Below, one piece after another: positions 24,386-33,233 of a stretch of 64,000 nt of DNA. The position numbers and the translations under genes were made by a program. Below the pieces are notes generated by a model, which was not told where the DNA came from, did not search any database, and saw only the letters and a program-made list of their open reading frames with translations. Position 1 is the first letter of the stretch. Each line of letters begins with the position of its first letter. The DNA comes from Palsa-504 sp050011155 (GTDB lineage: Bacteria; Actinomycetota; Actinomycetes; Streptosporangiales; Streptosporangiaceae), in the NCBI GenBank assembly GCA_050011155.1, contig JBEKJP010000001.1, positions 124,001-188,000 of the forward strand, read 5' to 3'.

Positions 24386-25756
24386 TTAACCGGTCCGCGG
24401 CGTCACCCGGCCGCCTAGGTAGATGTAGGGCGTGCCGTCGCCGAGCTGCCCGAAGCTGAGCGGCACCCAGGGCTCGTCGTCGCGCGAGCGCACCACGAAC
24501 CGGGTGCCCGAGGCATCCGCCGGGTGCAGCAGCAGATCCTCCGGCTCGGAGGCGGTAAGCGCCGCCAGGTGCCCGGTCATGGTCAGCACCATCCGCAGCT
24601 GCCCGTCGCGGACCGACACGTCGAACTGCCGCGACACGCGTTCGTAGTGGCCGGCGTGCCGTCCGAGGTCCGGGGCCCAGCCGTCCCGCGGGCTGGCCGG
24701 CGCGGGGCCCGGCGGTCCCGGCATCGTCGCGCCGGTCAGCGTCCCGAATACCTCGCTGAACACCTGGCGGTACAGGCTCTCCGACTCCGTGGCGTTGGTC
24801 AGCAGGCAGGCCGCGACCCCCGCCTCCGGGTCGATCCGCAGGTAGGAGGACTGGCCGATGGTGTCTCCGTCATGCCCGATGATCGTGCGGTCACCCCACC
24901 GGCTCAGCCGCCAGCCCAGGCCGACGGCCGAGCCGGGCAGGGAGAACTCGGGAATCAACGCCCCGGCCAGCTGCATGGTCGCGACCGACACCTCGCTGAC
25001 GACCCGCTTGCCCTCGGCCGTGACGCCGCCGTCGAGGTGCAGGCGGGCGAAGGCGAGCAGGTCGCCGGCGGCCGCGGTGATCAGCCCGGCCGGCCCGACG
25101 CCGCGCGGCAGGTTCCAGACGTCGACCGGGGTGCCGCCACGCCGGTGGCCCACCGCGGCCCGGTGCAAGATGGCCTCCTCGGCCAGGGTGACGGTCCGGC
25201 CGAGGCCGAGCGGGCCGACCAGTCGCTCCCGCAGCGATTCGTCCCAGGACTGGCCGTCGAGGATCTCGATGATCCGGCCGAGCACCACGAAGCCGCTGTT
25301 GCAGTAGGAATAGGCCGCGCCCGGAGTGAAAACCGATGGGGTATCGGCCAGCAAGCCGACGTAGCGCTCGACGCAGTCATCGCCCCGGCCGGTGTCGGTG
25401 AAGACGTCGCCGTCGATTCCGCTGGTGTGCGTGAGCAGGTGCCGCACCGTGACCTGGCCGCCCAGGTCGTCGGCCCCGAGCCTGGTGCCCGGCAGCACCT
25501 CGGCCACGGTCGTGTCCAGCGACAGCTGGCCCTCGTCGACGAGCTGCATGATCATCGTGGCGGTCCAGAGCTTGGTGATGGACCCGACCTGGAACAGCGA
25601 GTCGTCCGTGGCGGCCACCCCGGTCGCGCAGTTCAGCTGGCCGGACGCGGCCAGGATCTCCTTCCCGTCGGCCCAGATGCCCAGGGCCGCCCCCGGGACG
25701 CGCGCCTCGGCGGCGAGTTCATCGAGGCGGGCTGTCCAGTTCGCGGCGTTGAGCAT
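24386..25756 (-). CDS. Serine hydrolase, beta-lactamase class C / PBP-like
   Basis: 456 aa. The catalytic motifs are S-x-x-K at residues 59-62 (GSITKLWTA), Y-x-N at 151-153 (YSYCNSGF) and a late H-x-G (IIGHDGDTIG, about residue 299). After residue about 340 there is a beta-rich C-terminal domain often seen in esterase/peptidase members (GHYERVSRQFDVSV). No clear signal peptide is visible, which argues for an esterase or D-amino peptidase rather than a secreted beta-lactamase. It is divergent from the molybdenum hydroxylase operon. Confidence 0.87.
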   Translation of the reverse strand: MLNAANWTARLDELAAEARVPGAALGIWADGKEILAASGQLNCATGVAATDDSLFQVGSITKLWTATMIMQLVDEGQLSLDTTVAEVLPGTRLGADDLGGQVTVRHLLTHTSGIDGDVFTDTGRGDDCVERYVGLLADTPSVFTPGAAYSYCNSGFVVLGRIIEILDGQSWDESLRERLVGPLGLGRTVTLAEEAILHRAAVGHRRGGTPVDVWNLPRGVGPAGLITAAAGDLLAFARLHLDGGVTAEGKRVVSEVSVATMQLAGALIPEFSLPGSAVGLGWRLSRWGDRTIIGHDGDTIGQSSYLRIDPEAGVAACLLTNATESESLYRQVFSEVFGTLTGATMPGPPGPAPASPRDGWAPDLGRHAGHYERVSRQFDVSVRDGQLRMVLTMTGHLAALTASEPEDLLLHPADASGTRFVVRSRDDEPWVPLSFGQLGDGTPYIYLGGRVTPRTG

Positions 25757-25872
25757 GATATGGACGCTAACTCACCAGGAGGCGGCAGGACTCTTACCAC
25801 CCAGTCAGGAGGAACTAACCGAAACTAAGATTTACTAATCTGCCCAGGGGTGCGTTTCGCGCCTACCCGGGG

Positions 25873-25900
25873 GGTGTAGTTTCGCAGGCAGAGCTACACC
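25873..25900. promoter_or_regulatory. Inverted repeat upstream of the CO-dehydrogenase-like operon
   Basis: GGTGTAG (25873-25879) and CTACACC (25894-25900) are perfect 7-bp complements with 14 bases between, 21 bp before the start codon of the large-subunit gene. It is either an operator or a leader hairpin; no regulator gene is adjacent. Confidence 0.45.
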
Positions 25901-25920
25901 GGACAGCTGCGGAGGAATAC

Positions 25921-28233
25921 ATGAGCATCCTGGGCACCAGGGTGATCCGGACCGAGGATCCGCGCCTGCTGACGGCGGGCGGGGTGTACTGCGATGACCT
26001 GCGGACACCAGAACTCGACGGCGCGGCACGGGTGACGTTCGTGCGCAGCCCGGTCGCGCACGCGCGCATCACCGGCATCGACACCAGCGCGGCCCTCAGC
26101 GAACCCGGCGTCGTGGCGGTGCTGACCGTCCAGGACATGACCGATCTGGCGCCGCCCCCGCCCGACGACGGCTCGGGTGGAGGCGGGGGCGAGGCCCCGA
26201 TGCCGCTCGGCGGCCCGTGGTCAGAGCCGCTGCTGGCGGTCGACACCGTCCGGTTCGTCGGCGAGCCGGTCGCGGTGGTCATCACCGACGGCCATTACCA
26301 GGGTGAGGACGCCGCCGACCTGGTCGCGGTGGACTACGATCAACTGCCCGCGGTGGTGGGGCCCGAGGCCGCGCTCACCGGCGAGTCGCTGCTGTTCCCC
26401 GCGGCCGGGAGCAACATCCCGATCACCAAGGAAGCGTCCGCCGACGAAGCCCCCTTCGACGGCTGCGCGGTCGTGGTCGAGCAGGCCATCGTCAACCAGC
26501 GGGTCGCCTGCATGCCGATGGAAGGGCGGGCGACCGCGGCGAGCTTCGAGAACGGCAAGCTGACCGTCTGGCACAGCTCGCAGAACGCCCAGCTGTGCCG
26601 CCTCATCCTGTGCGGCGTCCTGGGCATGAGCCCGGACCAGATCCGCGTCATCGTGCCCGACGTGGGCGGCGGCTTCGGCGCCAAGGTCGGCATCGACCGG
26701 GACGCGATCATCGTCGCCTGGGCGGCCAGGAAGACCGGCCGCGCGCTGCGCTGGGCCGAGACCCGCAGCGAGAACCTGGTCGGCATGACCCAGGGCCGCG
26801 CCCAGCTGCACCACGTCAAGATCGGCGGCAACCAGGACGGCAAGATCCTGGCCTACCGCATCGACGTCATCCAGGACAGCGGCGCCTACTCCCGGATGGG
26901 CGGCTTCCTGCCCATGCTGACCTGCCTGATGGCACCCGGCGTGTACGACATCCCCGAGGTGCAGGCCGGCTACCGGGCGGTGGTCACCAACTCAACCCCG
27001 ATCAGCGCCTATCGCGGCGCCGGGCGGCCCGAGGCCGCGGCCACGATCGAGCGCGCGGTCGACCTGTTCTCCGCCGAGCTCGGCATGGACCCGGCCGAGG
27101 TCAGGCGGCGCAACTTCGTGCCCCCGGACAAGTTCCCCTTCCAGACCAAGACCGGTGCCCTGTACGACAGCGGCGAGTACGAGGCGGCCCTGGACAAGGT
27201 CCTGGCCGCGTCCGGCTACGAGGAACTGCGCAAGGAGCAGGAGCGCCGACGGGCCAGCGGCGACGTCAGGCAGCTCGGCATCGGCATCTCCACCTACGTG
27301 GAGATCACCGCGGCCGACGGCGCCGCCGGGGAGACCGCGAAGCTGGAGGTCGCCGACGACGGGACCGCGACCGTCTTCACCGGCAGCTCGTCGCACGGCC
27401 AGGGACACCAGACCGCCTGGGCCATGCTCGTGCAGGAGGAACTGGGCATCCCGATGGACCACGTCACCGTCATCCACGGTGACACCGATCTGGTCCCGGT
27501 CGGCGTGGGCACCTACGCCTCCCGCTCGCTCCAGCTCGGCGGCTCCGCGGTGTACAAGGCGGCGGTGGAGGTCAAGGACGAAGCGCGCCGCCAGGCCGCG
27601 GACATGCTCGAGGCGGCCGAAGCCGACGTCGTCCTGGACACCGGGACGGGCCAGTGGCAGGTGCGCGGCGACCCGGACACCGCGCTCAGCTGGGGCCAGG
27701 TCGCGGGCCACACCAGCGGCGGCAGCCTCATCGCGGACGTGAGCTTCACCGCGGACCTGCCCACGTTCCCGTTCGGCGCGCACGTCTCCGTAGTCGAGGT
27801 GGACACCGAGACCGGCAAGGTCACGCTGCTGCGGCACGTCACCGTCGACGACGCCGGGCCGGTCCTCAACCCGGTGCTCGCCGAGGGGCAGCGGCACGGC
27901 GGCATCGCCCAGGGTGCGGCCCAGGCACTGCTCGAGGAGGTCCTCTACGACGCGGACGGCAACCCGCTGACCTCCACCCTGGCCGACTACGCGGCCATCA
28001 CCGCGGCCGAGCTGCCCAGCTACGAACTGCTCGCCAGCGAGACCCCGACCACGGTGAACCCGCTCGGCGTCAAGGGCATCGGCGAGGCCGGGACGATCGG
28101 CGCGACCCCGGCCATCCAGAACGCGGTCATCGACGCCGTGGCCCACCTCGGCGTCCGGCACATCGACATGCCGACCACCCCGCAGCGGGTATGGACGGCC
28201 ATCAACGAGGCGAAGAAGGCGGGTAACCAGTGA
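25921..28233 (+). CDS. Xanthine dehydrogenase family molybdopterin subunit (form II CO-dehydrogenase-like, large)
   Basis: 770 aa molybdenum-cofactor subunit. GGGFGAKVG near residue 249 and AYRGAGRPEAAATIER near residue 362 contact the cofactor; the AYRGAGR form marks form II enzymes, while true form I CO dehydrogenases carry AYRCSFR. SSSHGQGHQTAWAMLVQEELG and the C-terminal VKGIGEAGTIGATPAI (with the catalytic Glu) are present. So a molybdenum hydroxylase acting on an unknown aldehyde or N-heterocycle, or slow CO oxidation, is expected. The small and FAD subunits follow in the same operon with 4-bp overlaps. Confidence 0.9.
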   Translation: MSILGTRVIRTEDPRLLTAGGVYCDDLRTPELDGAARVTFVRSPVAHARITGIDTSAALSEPGVVAVLTVQDMTDLAPPPPDDGSGGGGGEAPMPLGGPWSEPLLAVDTVRFVGEPVAVVITDGHYQGEDAADLVAVDYDQLPAVVGPEAALTGESLLFPAAGSNIPITKEASADEAPFDGCAVVVEQAIVNQRVACMPMEGRATAASFENGKLTVWHSSQNAQLCRLILCGVLGMSPDQIRVIVPDVGGGFGAKVGIDRDAIIVAWAARKTGRALRWAETRSENLVGMTQGRAQLHHVKIGGNQDGKILAYRIDVIQDSGAYSRMGGFLPMLTCLMAPGVYDIPEVQAGYRAVVTNSTPISAYRGAGRPEAAATIERAVDLFSAELGMDPAEVRRRNFVPPDKFPFQTKTGALYDSGEYEAALDKVLAASGYEELRKEQERRRASGDVRQLGIGISTYVEITAADGAAGETAKLEVADDGTATVFTGSSSHGQGHQTAWAMLVQEELGIPMDHVTVIHGDTDLVPVGVGTYASRSLQLGGSAVYKAAVEVKDEARRQAADMLEAAEADVVLDTGTGQWQVRGDPDTALSWGQVAGHTSGGSLIADVSFTADLPTFPFGAHVSVVEVDTETGKVTLLRHVTVDDAGPVLNPVLAEGQRHGGIAQGAAQALLEEVLYDADGNPLTSTLADYAAITAAELPSYELLASETPTTVNPLGVKGIGEAGTIGATPAIQNAVIDAVAHLGVRHIDMPTTPQRVWTAINEAKKAGNQ

Positions 28234-28700
28234 AGGTCGACCTGACCGTCAACGGCGACGACATCACCGCGGACGTCGAGGACCGCATGCTGCTCGTGCA
28301 CTTCCTGCGCGACGTGGCCGACCTCACCGCGACCAACGTGGGCTGCGACACCACCTCCTGCGGGGCCTGCACGGTGCTGCTCGACGGCGAGTCCGTCAAG
28401 TCCTGCACGGTGCTCGCCGCCCAGGCCAGCGGGCACGAGGTCACAACGCTCGAGGGCCTCGCGCGCGACGGCGAGATGCACCCGGTGCAGCGCGCGTTCC
28501 ACCAGGAGCACGGCCTGCAGTGCGGGTTCTGCACCCCGGGGATGGTGATGGCCATCGTCTCGATGCTCAAGGAGAACCCGCACCCGACCGAGGAACAGGT
28601 CCGGCAGGGCCTGGAAGGCAACCTGTGCCGGTGCACCGGCTACCACAACATCGTCCGGGCGGCGCTGGCGGCCGCGGACGACGAGAAGGTGTCAGCATGA
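28230..28700 (+). CDS. (2Fe-2S)-binding small subunit of the molybdenum hydroxylase
   Basis: 156 aa. It has an N-terminal plant-type ferredoxin domain with the cysteine cluster CDTTSCGACTVLLDG and a following Cys in VKSCTVLA. The C-terminal helical domain holds the second [2Fe-2S] motif, CGFCTPGMVMA then CRCTGYHNIV. It passes electrons from the molybdenum centre to the FAD subunit. The GTG start overlaps the large-subunit stop (GTGA) and its own stop overlaps the FAD-subunit ATG. Confidence 0.93.
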   Translation: MKVDLTVNGDDITADVEDRMLLVHFLRDVADLTATNVGCDTTSCGACTVLLDGESVKSCTVLAAQASGHEVTTLEGLARDGEMHPVQRAFHQEHGLQCGFCTPGMVMAIVSMLKENPHPTEEQVRQGLEGNLCRCTGYHNIVRAALAAADDEKVSA

Positions 28701-29518
28701 TCCCGGTGCCGTTCACCTACCGGCGGGCGGGCTCGGTCTCCGAAGCCCTGGACCTGGCGGCCGAGCACGGCGACGACGCGAAGTTCCTGGCTGGCGGGCA
28801 CTCGCTGCTGCCGCTGATGAAGCTGCGCCTGGCCGCCCCCGAGGTGATCATCGACCTGAGCGGGCTGCGTGACCTGAGCTACGTCACCGACCAGGGTTCC
28901 TACGTCGCGATCGGCGCCCTGACCCGGCATTACGATGTCCAGCACTCCGACGTCCTCAACCGCGAGGTGCCGTTGCTGGCCCACGCGGCCGGGCAGGTCG
29001 GCGACCCGCAGATCAGGCACCGCGGCACGATCGGCGGGTCGATCGCGCACGCCGACCCCGCCTCGGACCTGCCCGCCACGCTGCTCGCGCTGGACGCCAC
29101 GCTGGTCGCACAGGGGTCAGACGGCGCCCGGGAGATCCCGGTCGGGGAATTCTTCCAGGGGCTGTTCGAGACCGCGCTGGAGCCGGGCGAACTGCTTACC
29201 GAGATCCGGGTGCCCAAGCCCGCCTCGGCCGGGGCCTGGTCGTTCCAGAAGTTCACCCAGCGGGCGATCGACTGGGCCATCGTCGGCTGCGCCGTCCAGG
29301 ACGGCCGGGTGGGCCTGGTCAACATGGGCGGGACGCCCCTGCGGGCGGCCGCCGTGGAAGCCGCGCTCGCGGCCGGGGCCACGCCGTCCGACGCGGCCGC
29401 CCACGCCGCCGAGGGCACCAGCGCCGCCGACGACATCCGCGCCACCCGGGCCTACCGCGAGCACCTGGCCCGGGTCCTGGTCTCCCGCGGGCTCACCGAG
29501 GCCCGCTCGCGAGGATGA
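28697..29518 (+). CDS. FAD-binding medium subunit of the molybdenum hydroxylase
   Basis: 273 aa. The two FAD pyrophosphate-binding motifs are present: FLAGGHSLLPLMKLRLA (residues about 30-46) and RGTIGGSIAHADPASDLPA (about 108-126). A C-terminal CO_deh_flav_C domain follows. It completes an L-S-M set in one operon. ATGA overlap with the small subunit and again with the HAD phosphatase indicates tight coupling. Confidence 0.92.
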   Translation: MIPVPFTYRRAGSVSEALDLAAEHGDDAKFLAGGHSLLPLMKLRLAAPEVIIDLSGLRDLSYVTDQGSYVAIGALTRHYDVQHSDVLNREVPLLAHAAGQVGDPQIRHRGTIGGSIAHADPASDLPATLLALDATLVAQGSDGAREIPVGEFFQGLFETALEPGELLTEIRVPKPASAGAWSFQKFTQRAIDWAIVGCAVQDGRVGLVNMGGTPLRAAAVEAALAAGATPSDAAAHAAEGTSAADDIRATRAYREHLARVLVSRGLTEARSRG

Positions 29519-30168
29519 TCGAGGCGGTCATATTCGACCTGGACGGCGTCCTGATCGACTCGGAACCGGTGTGGGAGGAGGTCCGCCGCGGCCTGGTCGC
29601 CGAACGCGGCGGGCACTGGGCCGCCGACGCCCAGCGCAAGCTGATGGGCATGAGCACGCCCGAGTGGGCCAGGTACCTCAGCGCGGATCTCGGCGTCAGC
29701 CTGCCGCCTGACCAGGTGGCGGGGGAGGTCATCGAGCGGATGGCCGCCCGGTACCGCGAGCACCTGCCGCTCCTGCCGGGCGCCGTCGAGGCGGTGTCGC
29801 GGCTCGCGGCCCGCTGGCCGCTGGGGCTGGCCAGCTCGGCCCCGGACGCGCTGATCGAGACCGTGCTGCAGGCCGCCGGCCTGCGCCCGGATTTCCAGGT
29901 CACGATGTCCGCCGAGCAGGTCCCGCACGGCAAGCCGGCGCCGGACATCTACCTGGCCGTAGCCCGCCGCCTCGGCGTGGCCCCGGCCAGCGGCGCGGCC
30001 GTCGAGGACTCCTCCAACGGCCTGCGTTCGGCCGCCGCGGCGGGCCTGCACGTCATCGCCGTCCCGCACCCCAGGTACCCGCCAGAACCCGACGCCCTCG
30101 CCCGGGCCGGCCTGGTCCTGCCCAGCCTGGCCGGACTCACCGTCGAGGCCGTCGCCGCCTTGGCCTGA
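29515..30168 (+). CDS. HAD superfamily hydrolase (phosphatase/phosphoglucomutase-like)
   Basis: 217 aa. Motif I FDLDGVLIDSE, motif II-like GLASSAPDALIE, motif III Lys in HGKPAPDIY and motif IV VEDSSNGLRSAAAAG are all intact, with a helical cap between motifs I and II. It most resembles beta-phosphoglucomutase/phosphonatase-type HADs that dephosphorylate small sugars. It overlaps the FAD-subunit stop (ATGA), so it is part of the molybdenum hydroxylase operon; a repair or metabolite phosphatase role is possible. Confidence 0.9.
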   Translation: MIEAVIFDLDGVLIDSEPVWEEVRRGLVAERGGHWAADAQRKLMGMSTPEWARYLSADLGVSLPPDQVAGEVIERMAARYREHLPLLPGAVEAVSRLAARWPLGLASSAPDALIETVLQAAGLRPDFQVTMSAEQVPHGKPAPDIYLAVARRLGVAPASGAAVEDSSNGLRSAAAAGLHVIAVPHPRYPPEPDALARAGLVLPSLAGLTVEAVAALA

Positions 30169-30176
30169 GGGGCCGG

Positions 30177-31115
30177 TCACAGCTTGTGCAGGAAGTCGGG
30201 CACCCGCCCGGCGGTGAAGTCGTAGTACCGCGCCCACCGGGGCTCGATCGAGATGCGCGCCATCTGCTTGTACACCGACCGCACCTGCGCCTCGAACGCG
30301 GCCTGCTGATCGGCCGGGATGCCCTTGGCCACCGCCGCCAGGTACTCCGGCGGCACGCCGTCCACCACGTCGATCGCCGCCACGCCCCGAACGCTGAGCG
30401 ACTTGCTCGCGGCCGCGTTGTCGTTGTCGACGGCCAGCGCGACGTTCGGCCGGGCCGACAGGGCGGCGACCTTGGGCGCGATGGTGGCCGTGCAGACGAT
30501 GATCCGGCCGCCGCGCCACAGGAACCCGACCGGGACCACCCGGGGGAAGCCGTCCGTCCCAGCGTAGGCCAGCCGGGCCAGTGGCTGGTGCTCGAGCAGT
30601 TCCACCGCACCGGGCTCGCCGAGATCGGCGATGGCCCGGTCGTCCCGGCCCACCGTTTTGGCCAGCTTGCCCAGTACGTCCTCCCAGCCGGGACCGACGT
30701 TCCTGGCCACCCCGGGCAGGGCAGCCGCGAGGTCGTCGAGGCGCTCGTGGATCAAGGTGAGCGCGGTGCCGCCGTCCGGCGTCTCGCGCAAGGTAACCGT
30801 CAGCAGCGAGTCGAACGCCGCCCCGGCCCGTCGCTGCGGCCCGACGAAGCCCCAGCGGAACACGATGCGCTCACCCGGGACGAGTTCGGCCAGTTCGGCG
30901 TCGAAACCGCCGGCCGCCGTGCCCGAGGGGTCAGCGTGCCAGATCCTGAAGTGGCCGCCGACCCGCTCGTCCACCTCGGCCCGGGTAACCGTGTAGGCGG
31001 CCGGGATCATCCACCGGGTCAGCAGCTCGGGGTCGAGCCAGGCCCGGTAGACCTGCGCGGGCGAGGCCGGGATCGTGCGTTCCACGCGGACGGCGGGCTG
31101 TCCGGTCGAGTTCAT
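30177..31115 (-). CDS. SRPBCC (AHSA1) domain fused to a PNPOx-like domain
   Basis: 312 aa. Residues about 8-145 form an AHSA1-type SRPBCC ligand-binding domain (RVERTIPASPAQVYRAWLDPELLTRW split over two elements, then GTALTLIHERLDDL). Residues about 165-305 form a pyridoxamine 5'-phosphate oxidase-like split barrel (LARLAYAGTDGFPRVVPVGF, IIVCTATIAPKVAALSARPNV) that usually binds FMN or F420. Such a fusion is unusual: SRPBCC proteins of this class are commonly the single-domain partner of an ArsR regulator. It overlaps the arsR gene by four bases and must be co-expressed with it. Confidence 0.85.
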   Translation of the reverse strand: MNSTGQPAVRVERTIPASPAQVYRAWLDPELLTRWMIPAAYTVTRAEVDERVGGHFRIWHADPSGTAAGGFDAELAELVPGERIVFRWGFVGPQRRAGAAFDSLLTVTLRETPDGGTALTLIHERLDDLAAALPGVARNVGPGWEDVLGKLAKTVGRDDRAIADLGEPGAVELLEHQPLARLAYAGTDGFPRVVPVGFLWRGGRIIVCTATIAPKVAALSARPNVALAVDNDNAAASKSLSVRGVAAIDVVDGVPPEYLAAVAKGIPADQQAAFEAQVRSVYKQMARISIEPRWARYYDFTAGRVPDFLHKL

Positions 31116-31453
31116 CGGTGCTCCTTCTGGTCGGGGGCCTGCAAGAGTCCTTCGAGGGCGTCGAGGCGCTCACGCCAGTGACGCTCGTAGAAGGCGAGCC
31201 AGGCTTGGGCGGAGCCGAGCGGGCCCGGCTCCAGGCGGCAGATGTGCCGGCGGCCGGCGATGGTCCGGTGGATGAGGCCGGCCCGCTCGAGGACCTTCAC
31301 GTGCTTGGCCGCCGCGGCCAGCGACATGTCCAGCGGCCCGGCGAGCTGGCCGACGGTCAGCGGCCCGGCGGCCAGGCGGGCCACCATATCCCGGCGGGCC
31401 TGGCTGGCGAGGGCGTGGAACACCGCGTCCATCGCCACCTGATCGTCAACCAT
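31112..31453 (-). CDS. ArsR/SmtB family transcriptional regulator
   Basis: 113 aa winged-helix regulator. The core reads FHALASQARRDMVARLAAG, then LTVGQLAGPLDMSLAAAAKHVKVLERAGLI and a short wing (RRHICRLEPGPL). It lacks the cysteine metal sites of metal-sensing ArsR members and belongs to the group paired with SRPBCC genes. An 18-bp palindrome spans its start codon, and a second copy lies 41 bp upstream, so autorepression is likely. It is the first gene of a two-gene operon. Confidence 0.9.
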   Translation of the reverse strand: MVDDQVAMDAVFHALASQARRDMVARLAAGPLTVGQLAGPLDMSLAAAAKHVKVLERAGLIHRTIAGRRHICRLEPGPLGSAQAWLAFYERHWRERLDALEGLLQAPDQKEHR

Positions 31454-31503
31454 GCGGTTGACAGTAGCCCTCCAGCCACCAGATCGTCAACCATTCGGTT
31501 GAT
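31445..31503. promoter_or_regulatory. Two matched ArsR operator candidates
   Basis: GTCAACCATGCGGTTGAC (31445-31462) and GTCAACCATTCGGTTGAT (31486-31503) share a 7/6-bp inverted-repeat design and are also direct repeats of each other (each preceded by GATC). The first covers the arsR start codon, and the second lies where the promoter should be. CAACCAT-type palindromes are known for ArsR regulators of the SRPBCC-linked group. Confidence 0.72.
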
Positions 31504-31559
31504 ATTCTGGATCGCGTCCCCGTTACCGCGCGCGTGAGCCTTGGCGCGAGAATGGAAGG

Positions 31560-33191
31560 GTGGGCAGGGCTCTGCGGAGGACGGGCCGGTGGATCTGGTC
31601 GGTGCGCCGGCTCATGCTGCTCTGCGGGGCGTGGCTCATCCTGGCGTTCCCCGCGCCGGACCTGGAGTTCCTGGCCTGGTTCGGGCTGGTGCCCGGGCTG
31701 CTGCTTATCGTCAGGGCGCCGACCGCCCGGGAGGGCGGGATGCGCGCCTGGTGGCTCGGCGCCGGGTACCTGATCGCGGCCCTGTACTGGATGGCGCCGG
31801 AGATCGGCCCCGCCGTGCTCCTGGTCGGCGCGGTGATCGGCGCGCTGTGGGTGCCGTTCGGCGTGGCCGCGCAGAAGCTGCTCCGGCCGCCGGTGACCTG
31901 GCCGCGGGCGCTCGCCGCGCTGGTCGTCGTGCCGAGTTGCTGGCTGCTCACCGAGTGGCTGCGGTCGTGGCAGGCGCTCGGCGGCCCGTGGGCCGTGTTC
32001 GGTGTCAGCCAGTGGCAGCACCCCGCCGTGCTCGCGCTGGCCGCGGTGGGCGGCGTGTGGCTGATCAGCTTCGCCCTCGTGCTGGTGAACGTGGCGATCG
32101 TGATCGTCCTTGCCTCCCTGCCCCGGGTGCTGCCCGGAGCCACCCCGCGGCCCGGGCTCGTGGCCCTCGGCACGGTGGCGGCCATCGCCACCGTCGGGGC
32201 CGGGCCGCTGGCGTTCGCGCTCACCCCGGCCAGCCCGGTCGCCCGCGTGGCCACGATCGCCCTGGTGCAGCCGGGGATCGTCAACAACGCGGTCGAGCGG
32301 GTGGACGCCAGCGAGCGGCTCACCGCCGAGCTGAGCCGCTCCGGCGAGCTCAGCGGGGTCAAGCCGGACCTGATCGTGTGGGGCGAGAGCAGCACCGCCG
32401 TGGACCTGACGCTGCCGCGGAACCGCGGCCAGCTCGCCCAGCTGGAGACGCTGGCCCGCCAGGATGGCGCCGACCTGCTGGTCAATCAGGACACGACGGT
32501 GCCCGGCCGGGGCCAGGAGAAGGTCGGCGTGCTGATCAGCCCGGCGGGCATCCAGGGCCAGTACATCAAGACCCGCCTGGTCCCGTTCGGTGAGTACATC
32601 CCGTTCCGGCAGCAGCTCGGCTGGCTCACCAAGATCAGCAAGGCCGCGGCGTCCAACATGGTCCCCGGCACCGGGGCGCACCTGCTGTACCCGGACGACC
32701 GGACGGGCCTGCCGCTGCCGATCGGCGTGCTCATCTGCTTCGAGTCCGCGTTTCCCGACATGTCCCGGGTCGATACCGACCTGGGCGCGCAGCTGATCGT
32801 GTACCAGTCGGCCACCTCGACCTTCCAGGGCACCTGGGGGCCGGACCAGCACGCCTCGCTGGGCGCGGTGCGCGCGGCCGAGACCGGCCGCCCGGCGGTG
32901 CAGGCCGCGCTGACCGGGGTCACGGCCGCGTTCGACGCGCGGGGGCGCCTGCTGGCCTGGATGGGGCAATCCGGGCGCGGCGTGACCAGCGTGCGGCTCG
33001 GCCTGCCCGCCGCCTCGGCGCTGACCATTTACGATCGCTTCGGCGATTACGTTCCGTGGTCAGCGCTGGCTGTCGTGATCCTGGCCGCACTGGTCATGTT
33101 TGCGAATTCACGCGGTTTTCCTGGCCGAAGTGCTGGCGCCGGGAAGGGGCATGAGGCACAATATGTAGCTGGACAGTCCGTGCCACGGTAG
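31560..33191 (+). CDS. lnt: Apolipoprotein N-acyltransferase
   Basis: 543 aa membrane enzyme that adds the third acyl chain to lipoproteins. The first 240 residues hold six or more hydrophobic helices (WLILAFPAPDLEFLAWFGLV; WLLTEWLRSW; GGVWLISFALVLVNVAIVIV). The nitrilase-like domain follows with the Glu-Lys-Cys triad at about E279 (IVWGESS), K337 (YIKTRLVPFGEY) and C393 (ICFESAFP). A final helix near residue 500 anchors the C-terminus. The GTG at 31560 is chosen as the first start with a purine-rich run (GGAAGG) just upstream. No polyprenol-phosphate mannose synthase domain or neighbour is seen, unlike the mycobacterial arrangement. Confidence 0.88.
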   Translation: MGRALRRTGRWIWSVRRLMLLCGAWLILAFPAPDLEFLAWFGLVPGLLLIVRAPTAREGGMRAWWLGAGYLIAALYWMAPEIGPAVLLVGAVIGALWVPFGVAAQKLLRPPVTWPRALAALVVVPSCWLLTEWLRSWQALGGPWAVFGVSQWQHPAVLALAAVGGVWLISFALVLVNVAIVIVLASLPRVLPGATPRPGLVALGTVAAIATVGAGPLAFALTPASPVARVATIALVQPGIVNNAVERVDASERLTAELSRSGELSGVKPDLIVWGESSTAVDLTLPRNRGQLAQLETLARQDGADLLVNQDTTVPGRGQEKVGVLISPAGIQGQYIKTRLVPFGEYIPFRQQLGWLTKISKAAASNMVPGTGAHLLYPDDRTGLPLPIGVLICFESAFPDMSRVDTDLGAQLIVYQSATSTFQGTWGPDQHASLGAVRAAETGRPAVQAALTGVTAAFDARGRLLAWMGQSGRGVTSVRLGLPAASALTIYDRFGDYVPWSALAVVILAALVMFANSRGFPGRSAGAGKGHEAQYVAGQSVPR

Positions 33192-33233
33192 CGAGGTCGC
33201 AGGGGAAGGCGAACCTCGTCTTAAGGAGGCACG

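Noticed and set aside
31446..32969. 507-codon minus-strand frame across the lnt gene
   Set aside because: His/Gln/Arg/Gly-rich shadow of the acyltransferase gene, which has an intact catalytic triad on the other strand.
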